64,000 nt of DNA, taken from NCBI GenBank assembly GCA_902801375.1, contig CADCIB010000001.1:124001-188000 (forward strand). Direction: 5' to 3'. Below, piece by piece: positions 16,324 through 24,920 of this stretch. The translations under genes and the position numbers were made by a program. The DNA comes from an uncultured Prevotellaceae bacterium. GTDB taxonomy: Bacteria > Bacteroidota > Bacteroidia > Bacteroidales > Bacteroidaceae. The stretch's first letter is position 1. Each line of letters starts with the position of its first letter. The notes under the pieces were generated by a model. That model had not been told where the DNA came from. It saw nothing but the letters and a program-made list of their open reading frames with translations, and did not search any database.

Positions 16324-19170
16324 TCACTTGACACTTAACTTATATGTCCTTTCGCCCACCTTCAGGATATAGAGTCCAGGACGAGAGACGTTGAGCGGCT
16401 CCATCCTACCGTTGGCTGATGTGCTGCCTGAGGCCACTACCCTGCCGTCGACGGCATAGAGACGGACGGCGGCTCCTTGTTCTGCCCCATCGATCCTTAT
16501 TTCATGACCATCGACGACTACACGCGTGGCTACCTTGCTATTGTCAACTGCCGTGGCGCCACCACCTGTCCCGTCGTTGAAGAACGAGAGTTTCACCAAG
16601 CCGTCCTGATCATCCCACATCCACAACGCATAGCTGTCTTTATTCACTTTGTCATTACGCTCATAGTAGCTCACGCCATTGTCGCTGCTGACAACGAACG
16701 AACCGTCATCCTCATAACTGATGGAAGGATGATCGGCAAAAGGCATCTCAAAATACAAGACTGGTGAGTTCTTGATGACAAACTGGTTCCACCAGTGGCG
16801 GGTGATGACATAAACTCCTGTCGCAGACGCATGGAAAGTCTGCTCATGGCCGGGTGCGGGCAGGTCGTCCACAATGGAGGTGTAATTCCTCCATCCATCG
16901 GCCGCTGCGTAGGCATCCTTACAGCCCGCTGGGACATGAAGGGTTCCTTGCACCTCAGCACCGTCTCTGTCTTCAATAGTCTGGGGAACGGTGGCATAGT
17001 CATAGACCTCACGATAGTAGATGTTGTTTCCACTCATCTCCGTCACAGAGGCGGGTATCACCAACTTGATGCTGCTATGTTCTTTAAGACTCCAGGGAGC
17101 GATGCGTGTCACCGTCTCTGGGATGATCAGTGCTGAACGGGGGGCATCGCTGGTGACCTGCACCATGTGGAAACCTGAGAAGTGGTCGGTGTCCTCATAT
17201 ACATCTGTGGCATTCTTACCACTGTAATAAAGAGTGGTAAAGTCGCGATCGTACACCGTATTGTTCACGCTGACATAGAGCGGATTGTCGAGCGACACGG
17301 ACAGCCGCTCCATACTATAGGGAAGCCAGTTGAGGTTGTCCGTCGTCACGCCCGCACCAAGATATACTTCGTCTGCCCTGCTAAATGCATTATCGCCTAC
17401 CGACTCAAGCACCTCGAACGAGAGTTTCTTGAATGGGCAGCCGGCAAAAGCATTGTCGCCAATCGTTCTGACCATCGACATGTTGTAGGTCTGTAAAACC
17501 GCTCCAACGAAGGCTTTGTTTCCAATCATCGAGGCCTGGCTGCTGACCATGATGAGACTGGGGCAATCCTCGAAGGCACTGTCGCCTATTTTGTTGATGC
17601 CTTCGGATATTCCCACACTACGCAGGTCCTGGCATCCCTGGCAGACATGCGCAGGAACCTCTTGGATAGCCGATGGAAAGACGATGCTTGTCAGACCGCT
17701 GTTGGCAAAGGCATACTCAGGGATGTGGGCTATGGTGTTGGGCAGGTTCACCTGAGTCAGCGTGTCGTTATCCTGAATGGCAAAACAGGAGATCGACGTC
17801 ACGGGATAACTCTTTCCCTGGTCGTCTGTAATGTTTTCTGGGATGGTTATCTCGCCTGCATGGTCTACGAAAGAGAGTTCGGCTTCGTCGCCATGCAAGG
17901 TATAGGATAATTGGTCGCGCACAATACTGTTGGCTGGCTGAATGCCGACAATGGCACCGAGGTCTGTGATGGGACGTTGTTCTCGGCCTTCGACAGTCAA
18001 AGATGATACATCGATAAGCATCATCTTATAGTATCCGTCGCTCCGACCATTCCACCCGAAGTTCATGTGGAAATAGTCTGTGTCGGTATAACCGTCAACA
18101 ACGATTTCATGCCCTATCGTTTCAAGTGAAGGGTAAGCAGATAAAAGTACCGGACGGCTGGCATCAAGCTCGACCTTCAATGTATTTTCAAACTCTTCCA
18201 GTTTGGGTTGCATCTCCTCTTCGTTGTAGCCGGCAATGATCTCGACACCGATTTCATGCATTGTGTTGAAGTCGTAGTCAAAGTATTTGGCAAGCGGCGC
18301 AGCCGACGCTGTCGCCATACTGCCATTATCCAAAGAGTTGGCATAACCGTAGAGCATATTCACACTGACGCCGATGTCGCTCATCAAACGGGCAACGGCC
18401 TGCGCCTGCTCATCGGTGTAGCCATTGCTGTAGTCGACGAGCATGTTGTCCCAATCGTAGACATGGCCCGTCAAGTCGCCGCCCCAGTCGAAGCGCGAGC
18501 TTGGCGTGGGATTCCACCAATAGTAATGTCTTCCACGCCCTTGCTGGGGATGTTTCCAGTAAGCCAAAACCTGGGCAATGGCCGTGGCCACACAACCCGT
18601 TACGGTGTGCTCACCTTCATGCACTTCAGGACAAAGATCGTTGAAGGGTGTTCCTTGATCCCATTTCGTATTGACAAGGGGTTCTACGATGACATTTCCA
18701 TAATAGTTGGAAGCCCGCTTGGGAACATTCCTCGTTATTGTGGGAACAGATGACTGCTGGCGCAAGAAAGCCAATTGGTTGGCATAATGGGCAAACAGCG
18801 CTTTCAGGTTTTCGGGTGCATCCTCGTAACAGAAGTGCCCCCGATCGCTAAAACCGACAATGGGACTGGTCACACGGTCGTCGCCAGCAACAACGACAAA
18901 GCCGTCGTTGCCGTCGGCACTGCTGTTATACACATAGAGGTCGGCTAGCTGACCCTCTTTTTGTAGGGTGTAGGCAAGGACGGGAGTTAACGGTCGTTTC
19001 GACTTGACAGTTCTTTTCGTTGCTCCAGAATAGGAACTGTGCAAGTCGGTCATGAACTGTGCAGCCACTTGCTGAGCTTGTTGCTCACTGATGCCATCGG
19101 CCCACACGGCCGAATAGCATCCGAGAATGGACAAAGCGGAAAAGAATAGGCGTTTGTAGTTGTTCGTCAT
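16324..19170 (-). CDS. Secreted C10 family cysteine protease with BspA-like LRR region
   Basis: 948 residues from ATG 19170, chosen because a signal peptide (MTNNYKRLFFSALSILGCYSAVWA) starts there and a promoter lies just upstream; a longer frame would run through the promoter. Residues 25-150 form the Spi/C10 inhibitory prodomain (QQAQQVAAQFM…FVVVAGDDR). The protease domain has GCVATAIAQVLAYW (Cys193) and GHEIVVDGY (His354), then HMNFGWNGRSDGYY. Residues about 420-790 are LRR_5-type repeats (AFANSGLTSIVFPS…, SAFEDCPSL). The end (AVRLYAVDGRVVASG…GLYILKVGERTYKLSVK) is a type 9 secretion-like sorting domain. Known relatives are streptopain and interpain A. It probably degrades host or dietary protein at the cell surface. 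Confidence 0.9.
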   Translation of the reverse strand: MTNNYKRLFFSALSILGCYSAVWADGISEQQAQQVAAQFMTDLHSSYSGATKRTVKSKRPLTPVLAYTLQKEGQLADLYVYNSSADGNDGFVVVAGDDRVTSPIVGFSDRGHFCYEDAPENLKALFAHYANQLAFLRQQSSVPTITRNVPKRASNYYGNVIVEPLVNTKWDQGTPFNDLCPEVHEGEHTVTGCVATAIAQVLAYWKHPQQGRGRHYYWWNPTPSSRFDWGGDLTGHVYDWDNMLVDYSNGYTDEQAQAVARLMSDIGVSVNMLYGYANSLDNGSMATASAAPLAKYFDYDFNTMHEIGVEIIAGYNEEEMQPKLEEFENTLKVELDASRPVLLSAYPSLETIGHEIVVDGYTDTDYFHMNFGWNGRSDGYYKMMLIDVSSLTVEGREQRPITDLGAIVGIQPANSIVRDQLSYTLHGDEAELSFVDHAGEITIPENITDDQGKSYPVTSISCFAIQDNDTLTQVNLPNTIAHIPEYAFANSGLTSIVFPSAIQEVPAHVCQGCQDLRSVGISEGINKIGDSAFEDCPSLIMVSSQASMIGNKAFVGAVLQTYNMSMVRTIGDNAFAGCPFKKLSFEVLESVGDNAFSRADEVYLGAGVTTDNLNWLPYSMERLSVSLDNPLYVSVNNTVYDRDFTTLYYSGKNATDVYEDTDHFSGFHMVQVTSDAPRSALIIPETVTRIAPWSLKEHSSIKLVIPASVTEMSGNNIYYREVYDYATVPQTIEDRDGAEVQGTLHVPAGCKDAYAAADGWRNYTSIVDDLPAPGHEQTFHASATGVYVITRHWWNQFVIKNSPVLYFEMPFADHPSISYEDDGSFVVSSDNGVSYYERNDKVNKDSYALWMWDDQDGLVKLSFFNDGTGGGATAVDNSKVATRVVVDGHEIRIDGAEQGAAVRLYAVDGRVVASGSTSANGRMEPLNVSRPGLYILKVGERTYKLSVK

Positions 19171-19204
19171 GTTGTAAACTATTAAATGTGTATTCTTGTA
19201 TGTG

Positions 19205-19212
19205 CAAAGGTA
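19205..19212 (-). promoter_or_regulatory. -7 element of the C10 protease promoter
   Basis: TACCTTTG on the minus strand, 34 nt before the chosen ATG. No clear -33 TTTG, which fits an activator-dependent promoter. Confidence 0.65.
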
Positions 19213-19251
19213 GCAAAAATGCACAGAAACGCATGGGGGAACACGAAAAAA

Positions 19252-19299
19252 CGACTCCCATTCCGCGAAATGGGAGTCGATAATATGAAATGGGAGTCG
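19252..19299. promoter_or_regulatory. Operator-like repeats upstream of the protease promoter
   Basis: CGACTCCCAT (19252-19261) is inverted against ATGGGAGTCG at 19270-19279 and again at 19290-19299; the last two copies are a direct repeat with 20-bp period (GAAATGGGAGTCG). They lie 40-95 bp upstream of the -7 element and just after the stop codon of the AraC-type regulator gene. AraC proteins commonly bind spaced direct repeats, so this is a candidate site for that neighbour (inference). Confidence 0.6.
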
Positions 19300-19313
19300 C
19301 TTTTTCAGGCGTT

Positions 19314-21071
19314 TTATGCAAGGTTGTCTGTAGAAGTCGGGATGGCTTTTTGTGCCAACCACTCTTTGGGTGACAAACCTGTGACGGCCTTGAAGGTACG
19401 GAAGAAAGTCGACTCGCTGGCGAAGCCAGACTGTTCAATCACTGCCACCAGTTTCATGTCGGGGTCATCGGTGAGGAGTCGCTGCGCATGACCAACGCGA
19501 TATTCAGCAATCAACTGTGCAAAGGTACAATGACGCTGACTGCTGATACAGTCAGTCAGATTGGCAACGCTGACCCCCAAATCGACAGCTATGTCGGTTG
19601 GCTTGAGGCGCGGTGTAAGATACCGCTGGTCGCACTCTATCCATTGACAAATCCGTTGCATCAGCTCATCATCTGACTCAGTATTCTCTTCAGCATTGTT
19701 CACACTTGTTTCGTCCTGCGACTCATGCTGACGCGTTGACCGGCGCCTATATATAATAATGTATAAGAAGGCGAAGAGAAACAGAAACGCCACCCCTACC
19801 CACAGCCAATGGGACTTTAGAGAAGCGAGAGATATGGATGTTGGAGGCGGTGTGCCAAAGGGATAGAGCCAGACACTGGACATCGGTTTGTAATTATTGC
19901 CGCTGATACCTCCCGCCAGGATAAGGTTGCCTTCGGGCGTCACAATGGGAATCGTGATAGACGAATACTCCAACGTGTCAGTATAATAGAGCGTCAATGC
20001 TGCCGGTTGGCGGGCATAGTCGACGGACAGTACATACTGCCGCCGATAGAGACTGTCTACACCAATGACATAGCCTCGACTGTGCTGCTGGTCGACGACG
20101 ATGGGACCTTTATACAAGATTGGGCCAAACGGACTTTGCATAGGGATGGGACAAGACGTGGGCAACAAGGAAAAAATGGATTCGCCAGCAAGGTCGCTTT
20201 TCCCATTGCCACCGTTCACCACGATGATTCCCAATTGACCTTCCTTGTCGAAGGCCGTCAGCAGATAAGAATGGTTGCCTATGGAGCAGGCCAAACAGCT
20301 AAAGGGCTGGTCGGTATAGACGGGACGCCATGTTTCCAACAACGGAACGCGGAAGGCATCGCCTTTCACCTGATCTACCCATACGGTGTCAGGCTGGCTG
20401 TCGTGAACATCATGACTGCCGACAATGATGGCATTGTCGTCGGCTATTGGCAGGATGTATGGATTGGAACGTCCTTGACGAACGGCTTTGACATGAAGCA
20501 CCTGACCTTGACCATCGTAGCAACCGATAGCATCATCAGCATAGTGGTTGCCGGCAATGATGACGCGCCCATCGGTCAACAGCGTGGCATTGGCGAGCAC
20601 ACGCCTGTGGTCTAAACACCCGAAGCCTTCAAAAGTGTGGTTGGCCGGCATATAGCGTTCTATCAAGAAGGATTGACCGACCCCCAATGGCTCTGTATGG
20701 CCACCGCCGATGATGACCTCACCAGAAGGCTGTGTCACGGCAAAGCCGTTGTCGTGGGCATAAGCCATCGTCAGCAGATGCCATTGACCGTCGGCATAGT
20801 ATTCGGCGGTAGGTGTAGGAACGAAGTTGGTGGTATGTCCGCCCGAGAGTGTCAGCTCACCATTTGAATAGAATGCGGCATGCCCGCTGCGTGGCATGTT
20901 CAAGTCAGCCAAACGCTCTGGCGTGATCAGCACCAACGCGCAAGAATCGTTAGCCACACACCATGCCTTGGTCACCATGATCAAAGCCAGGATGAAAAAC
21001 AAAAAGATTCGTTTCGTGATCTCTGATGTTAAGGTATCATTATTCTTGCATATCATCATACTCTTTGCCAT
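19314..21071 (-). CDS. Membrane-spanning one-component regulator: periplasmic beta-propeller plus AraC HTH
   Basis: 585 residues. A signal/anchor segment (residues about 20-40), then about 370 residues with kelch/galactose-oxidase-like repeats (GELTLSGGHTTNF, GEVIIGGGHTEPL, GRVIIAGNHYADD, GNLILAGGISGNNY), one transmembrane segment (HWLWVGVAFLFLFAFLYIII) and a cytoplasmic AraC-type HTH with SVANLTDCISSQRHC and SGFASESTFFRTFKAVTGLSP. Bacteroidales hybrid two-component sensors have a similar outside-propeller/inside-AraC plan, but here kinase and receiver domains are absent, so sensing would pass straight through the membrane. It follows the GH2 gene by 6 bp and precedes operator-like repeats and the C10 protease gene. 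The ligand is unknown. Confidence 0.85.
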   Translation of the reverse strand: MAKSMMICKNNDTLTSEITKRIFLFFILALIMVTKAWCVANDSCALVLITPERLADLNMPRSGHAAFYSNGELTLSGGHTTNFVPTPTAEYYADGQWHLLTMAYAHDNGFAVTQPSGEVIIGGGHTEPLGVGQSFLIERYMPANHTFEGFGCLDHRRVLANATLLTDGRVIIAGNHYADDAIGCYDGQGQVLHVKAVRQGRSNPYILPIADDNAIIVGSHDVHDSQPDTVWVDQVKGDAFRVPLLETWRPVYTDQPFSCLACSIGNHSYLLTAFDKEGQLGIIVVNGGNGKSDLAGESIFSLLPTSCPIPMQSPFGPILYKGPIVVDQQHSRGYVIGVDSLYRRQYVLSVDYARQPAALTLYYTDTLEYSSITIPIVTPEGNLILAGGISGNNYKPMSSVWLYPFGTPPPTSISLASLKSHWLWVGVAFLFLFAFLYIIIYRRRSTRQHESQDETSVNNAEENTESDDELMQRICQWIECDQRYLTPRLKPTDIAVDLGVSVANLTDCISSQRHCTFAQLIAEYRVGHAQRLLTDDPDMKLVAVIEQSGFASESTFFRTFKAVTGLSPKEWLAQKAIPTSTDNLA

Positions 21072-21077
21072 TTAAAT

Positions 21078-24000
21078 TCACTTTTCATTCATCATCGATT
21101 GCAATTCCACATTCAGTCCATTGATGACAAGCATCGGCTGTGAGCCACGCGTGTCGGTGGCATTCCAACGGATATCAATCGATTTCACTTCGCTAGGCAT
21201 CAGGTGGAAATAGTTGTCGGAATAGCTGACGGGGAGTATCTGTTCGCCGTCTGAGCCTTTCAGTTGAAGGCGCAACATGACTGCCGGAGAGGGAGAGTCG
21301 TTGCGCAAGGTAAGCGAGGCATGTTCTGGCTCCCATTGAATTGTGGTTGCCACATTTGCCTTGGATAATGTATGGAGAGCCTGTAAGTTGTCCTCCTTTT
21401 GACTTCTGACGTAAGTGTTTTCAGATAGCACCGCACCATGATCGTCTTCCAAACTGAGACGAAGGAACCACACATCGCTGAGTTTTTTCGGTGTCTTCAC
21501 CTTCATCCAACGAACCGTCGTATCTTCACTGGTGCGTATTTTCTTTGTCTTCTGTTTCAACAGTGTGCCATTCATATTGAAAATCTGCATGCAGGCGCGC
21601 ACTTTCTTATGATTCCCGCCACGGGTGTTCACCACTTCGATGCTGTCGCTGTGGGCGTTCCATTGCACATGGAGGGGCTCGCATGCTTTCTGACAGGCGA
21701 AAAAAGCCGCAGTGGGTTCGAAGTAATAGTCGTAGGTCTGCCAAACCATCGAGGGGAATGCAGGATGGCTCATCCAAATGATGAGGCCTTGACGCGTCAC
21801 GTTGTTTGACTCGAACATAGCCCGATAACCGTTGTAGTTGATCCATTGCGCCCACTCGGTAAAGGTTTGGGCGGATGTAGGCTTGCCGAACGCCTGCCCA
21901 ACGAGCGCATTGAACGTTTCGCCGCGCTGTGCTCCCTTCTGTGTGAAGTCGTGCTGTCCCCACACATTGTTTTGCGGCCAAAGATGCTCAGGGCGCAGCG
22001 TACGTGACAGACTCTCGTAGTTCATCACATTGGGCATGCCGCGCTCAGTATGGAGTTTCGGCATAAGACGCTGGAAATAATCCTTTTGCGCAAGGGCGTT
22101 GTAAGGGCCATGCCCCCCTACTCCATCGTCGGCAGAGCTGGGGATGTAGAGCATGTCGGGGTGCATCTCGCCCACAAGATTGGCCAACGCTGCATTCAGC
22201 GTTGCAGGCGGATAGCCCTCGTTTCGTCCGCAATAGAGTGCCAGACAAGGGTGCTGGCGGATGCGACGCACATAGTCATTGGCATTCTGCATGAACATCG
22301 CCTCATCAGAAGGGTTCGGTCCGTCGGAAGGATTGGCAAGCCAAAAGTCCTGCCATACCATGATGCCCTGTCGGTCGCAGGCTTCATAGAAGGCATCGTG
22401 GCCAGTCTGTCCCACCCAGTTGCGTATCATAGTGAAGTTCATCTGTCGGTGGTTGTCGACTGCCACGTTGTATTCGCGACTACGATAGTTCAGGTTATGT
22501 TCTGAAAAGCCCCAGTTGCCACCCAAAGGGATGAAGCGACGACCATTGACGTAGATTTTCAGTGCCGAAAGCGTGTCACGATAGGTCATTTCACGAATGC
22601 CTGCCTTGTATTTGAGGAATGTGGAGCGGGAAGTGGGAAGCGAGTCATTGTTCACAGAGAGCGATACTTCATAGCCAGCATCATATAAATAAGGTGTGCC
22701 ATAGCCGTTCGGCCACCAAAGATGCATAGGCTGTTTTTTCAGCTGCGGAAAATCATCAGGTGAGAACGAGACTGTGCGCTCTTCGTTGGCTTCAAGCGTC
22801 AATGGCTGTTCGAAATGTATATCACCCACCCATCCGCTAAGGGTCACCTGCTGCGCTTCTGCAGTGAGATTGGTGGCCACAACACAGGCTGTCATCGTGG
22901 CAATACCATCGGTTTCTCCAGCATTCTCGACCTTTGACAAAAGCAGGGGGTCAGAGAGTATTACACCATCATTGGCAGAAAGATAAACATCGTTCCACAA
23001 ACCCATGTTCCGACCACGAACGGTGGAAATCCAATCCCATCCGATAGAGGCATGAAACGTAGGATTATCGGCTCCGAGAATGCCACCATTGAAGTCGGTG
23101 TTCACCTCGTTTTTCTCCTTCACCCCACCAAAATTCGCATTGTTGACGACACGGATGGCAAGTACGTTGGTGCCTTTGCGCAGCCATTGCAACACTTCAA
23201 AACGCCCACGAATGAAAGCACCGTCCATCCGTCCGACGTAGTTGCCGTTGAGCCAAATCTCGGCTTTCCAATTGATGCCGTCGAGACAAAGCATCACGCA
23301 ACGATGCGCCAGCAACTGTTCGGGAACCTCAAACTCTGTGCGATAGATGAAAGGCTGGCGGAAAAACGACTCGGAAATCATCATCAGGTCGTCGTCGAAG
23401 TTGGGATTGGGAATGGCCTCTACATTTACATAGCTTGTAAGAACGGTGGCGGGCACGGTGGCTACGATGCCGCCGAACGTTTGGGCCTCGCGACTGTCGG
23501 CCATTGACAGCTGACGCATCAATCCGCCGTAGTTGGCGTGTTCATGCCGCAGTCGCCAGTCGCCACCGTTGAGCGAATAGGTACCATCAGCGCGCCATCC
23601 CTCACGGGGATGCGCCTGGGGCACGACACCCCCACGTCCCATGACCTGAAGCTCGCTCAGCGCATATCGCCCAAGACAATTCCCACCAGTCATCAAAAGT
23701 CGTACATAACGACCGTGAATAGGTTCTGCAAAATCGATGATTGAGGTTTTCTCTAAACATAAACAATCTCTTTTGTTTGTATGCGTAACATCGTTGTTTT
23801 CAGAGCGTTGCCCTACAGTGGTGAATAAAACATTATCGTCTGATACTTGTACTTGCCATTGGTTGGGAGCCATCAGCCAATCGGCTCTGAGTTGATGAAT
23901 GTCGGCACAGTTTCCCAGGTCGACAGTCAGCCATTGCTCGCCATCTCCGTCGCTCATCCATGCCGATGAAAAAGATTTCGAAGGAAGCATATCGACGCGC

Positions 24001-24713
24001 TGTCCCTGATAGAAAGCAAAGACCTCGATGATGTTCCAATAGGCAGCTCCTTCCATGTCGAAATGGAGCATGAGGTCGTCGAGGGTCCCTGCCACCATTT
24101 GGTCGAGTTGAACTCCCAATCGACAGATGTTTGCAGGTAGAAATGTGGCATCGGTTTGCTTGTTCGGATCTGAATGCATGCGGTAGTGCAAGCGTTTACC
24201 TGGCGTATCATCGCCCTGCCAAGTGCCAAGGGTTCTCGTATCGTCATCAGTAGTGAGGAGGATGGAATAGCCCTGGTTGGCCTTCTTTTCGTCGAAAACC
24301 ACCTGAGCCACCACCTCAATGCTGTCGAAGAAAAGGGCGTGACTCCATTGATAATGAATCCAGGCATGAGATCCCATCAGCGTGTTTCTCGAAAAGTCGT
24401 TACCGTCGATGCTCCATTCGCGTTCGCGCTTGGGTAGATTGCCGTCGGAAGTCTCTACAAGCCAATAACCTAACTTCGTCATCGAATAGCCATCGGTGAC
24501 GAGTTGCGACGTCAGGTTGTAGTCATAGCTCGACGTGTGCCAAGTACGCCGATTGAGCGCAAGATTGCGATAGGTGGTATCGTTCACCATCGTGGGTGCG
24601 AAGCATTCATCGGGACTTCCAGGATAGATGCCGATGCCGCGAGTGGTCTTATCATCGGCCATCATTGTCGATGGCAAGGTAAAAAGTATTATCAAAAACA
24701 AAAGATACTGCAT
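21078..24713 (-). CDS. Secreted GH2 family glycoside hydrolase (exo-beta-glucosaminidase/mannosidase-like)
   Basis: 1211 residues from ATG 24713 (signal peptide MQYLLFLIILFTLPSTMMA); the longer frame begins beyond the promoter. The first 340 residues include a discoidin/F5-8-like binding domain (MLPSKSFSSAWMSDGDGEQW). Then comes a GH2 sugar-binding domain (CLDGINWKAEIWLNGNYVGR), an Ig-like domain and a TIM barrel with LYCGRNEGYPP (Glu832, likely acid/base) and YRAMFESNNVTRQ (Glu968, likely nucleophile), then WMSHPAFPSMVWQTYDYYFEP as in exo-beta-D-glucosaminidases. Periplasmic or surface enzyme. Operon with the AraC-type sensor, 6 bp apart, suggesting that the sensor reports on its substrate or product. 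Confidence 0.9.
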   Translation of the reverse strand: MQYLLFLIILFTLPSTMMADDKTTRGIGIYPGSPDECFAPTMVNDTTYRNLALNRRTWHTSSYDYNLTSQLVTDGYSMTKLGYWLVETSDGNLPKREREWSIDGNDFSRNTLMGSHAWIHYQWSHALFFDSIEVVAQVVFDEKKANQGYSILLTTDDDTRTLGTWQGDDTPGKRLHYRMHSDPNKQTDATFLPANICRLGVQLDQMVAGTLDDLMLHFDMEGAAYWNIIEVFAFYQGQRVDMLPSKSFSSAWMSDGDGEQWLTVDLGNCADIHQLRADWLMAPNQWQVQVSDDNVLFTTVGQRSENNDVTHTNKRDCLCLEKTSIIDFAEPIHGRYVRLLMTGGNCLGRYALSELQVMGRGGVVPQAHPREGWRADGTYSLNGGDWRLRHEHANYGGLMRQLSMADSREAQTFGGIVATVPATVLTSYVNVEAIPNPNFDDDLMMISESFFRQPFIYRTEFEVPEQLLAHRCVMLCLDGINWKAEIWLNGNYVGRMDGAFIRGRFEVLQWLRKGTNVLAIRVVNNANFGGVKEKNEVNTDFNGGILGADNPTFHASIGWDWISTVRGRNMGLWNDVYLSANDGVILSDPLLLSKVENAGETDGIATMTACVVATNLTAEAQQVTLSGWVGDIHFEQPLTLEANEERTVSFSPDDFPQLKKQPMHLWWPNGYGTPYLYDAGYEVSLSVNNDSLPTSRSTFLKYKAGIREMTYRDTLSALKIYVNGRRFIPLGGNWGFSEHNLNYRSREYNVAVDNHRQMNFTMIRNWVGQTGHDAFYEACDRQGIMVWQDFWLANPSDGPNPSDEAMFMQNANDYVRRIRQHPCLALYCGRNEGYPPATLNAALANLVGEMHPDMLYIPSSADDGVGGHGPYNALAQKDYFQRLMPKLHTERGMPNVMNYESLSRTLRPEHLWPQNNVWGQHDFTQKGAQRGETFNALVGQAFGKPTSAQTFTEWAQWINYNGYRAMFESNNVTRQGLIIWMSHPAFPSMVWQTYDYYFEPTAAFFACQKACEPLHVQWNAHSDSIEVVNTRGGNHKKVRACMQIFNMNGTLLKQKTKKIRTSEDTTVRWMKVKTPKKLSDVWFLRLSLEDDHGAVLSENTYVRSQKEDNLQALHTLSKANVATTIQWEPEHASLTLRNDSPSPAVMLRLQLKGSDGEQILPVSYSDNYFHLMPSEVKSIDIRWNATDTRGSQPMLVINGLNVELQSMMNEK

Positions 24714-24758
24714 GCTGTAGTTGATTAAGTAATGAGCAAAGTTGCATACAACTCTTTG

Positions 24759-24789
24759 CAAAGGTACGTATTAAATTTGATTCGACAAA
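24759..24789 (-). promoter_or_regulatory. Promoter of the GH2-sensor operon
   Basis: On the minus strand, TTTG (24786-24789), 19 nt, TACCTTTG (24759-24766), 46 nt before the GH2 ATG: a full-consensus Bacteroidetes promoter. Confidence 0.85.
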
Positions 24790-24886
24790 GTGATTTCGAT
24801 TTTTTTATTAAGTCTTCTGCTTTGCATGTTGAAAGAAAAAAGATGCATTATTTCACAATCTTCTTGTTTTTCTTGCTTTTTTTTCC

Positions 24887-24894
24887 TAATTTTG
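24887..24894 (+). promoter_or_regulatory. -7 element of the first YARHG gene
   Basis: TAATTTTG, 26 nt before the ATG at 24921; CTTG at 24863-24866 is a possible -33 at 20 nt. Confidence 0.7.
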
Positions 24895-24920
24895 CAGCGA
24901 CAAACTATAAACCATATAAG

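Noticed and set aside
16324-19362. Extended start of the C10 protease at 19362
   Set aside because: The extra 64 residues run through the promoter and operator repeats and into the regulator gene's end; the signal peptide starts at 19170.
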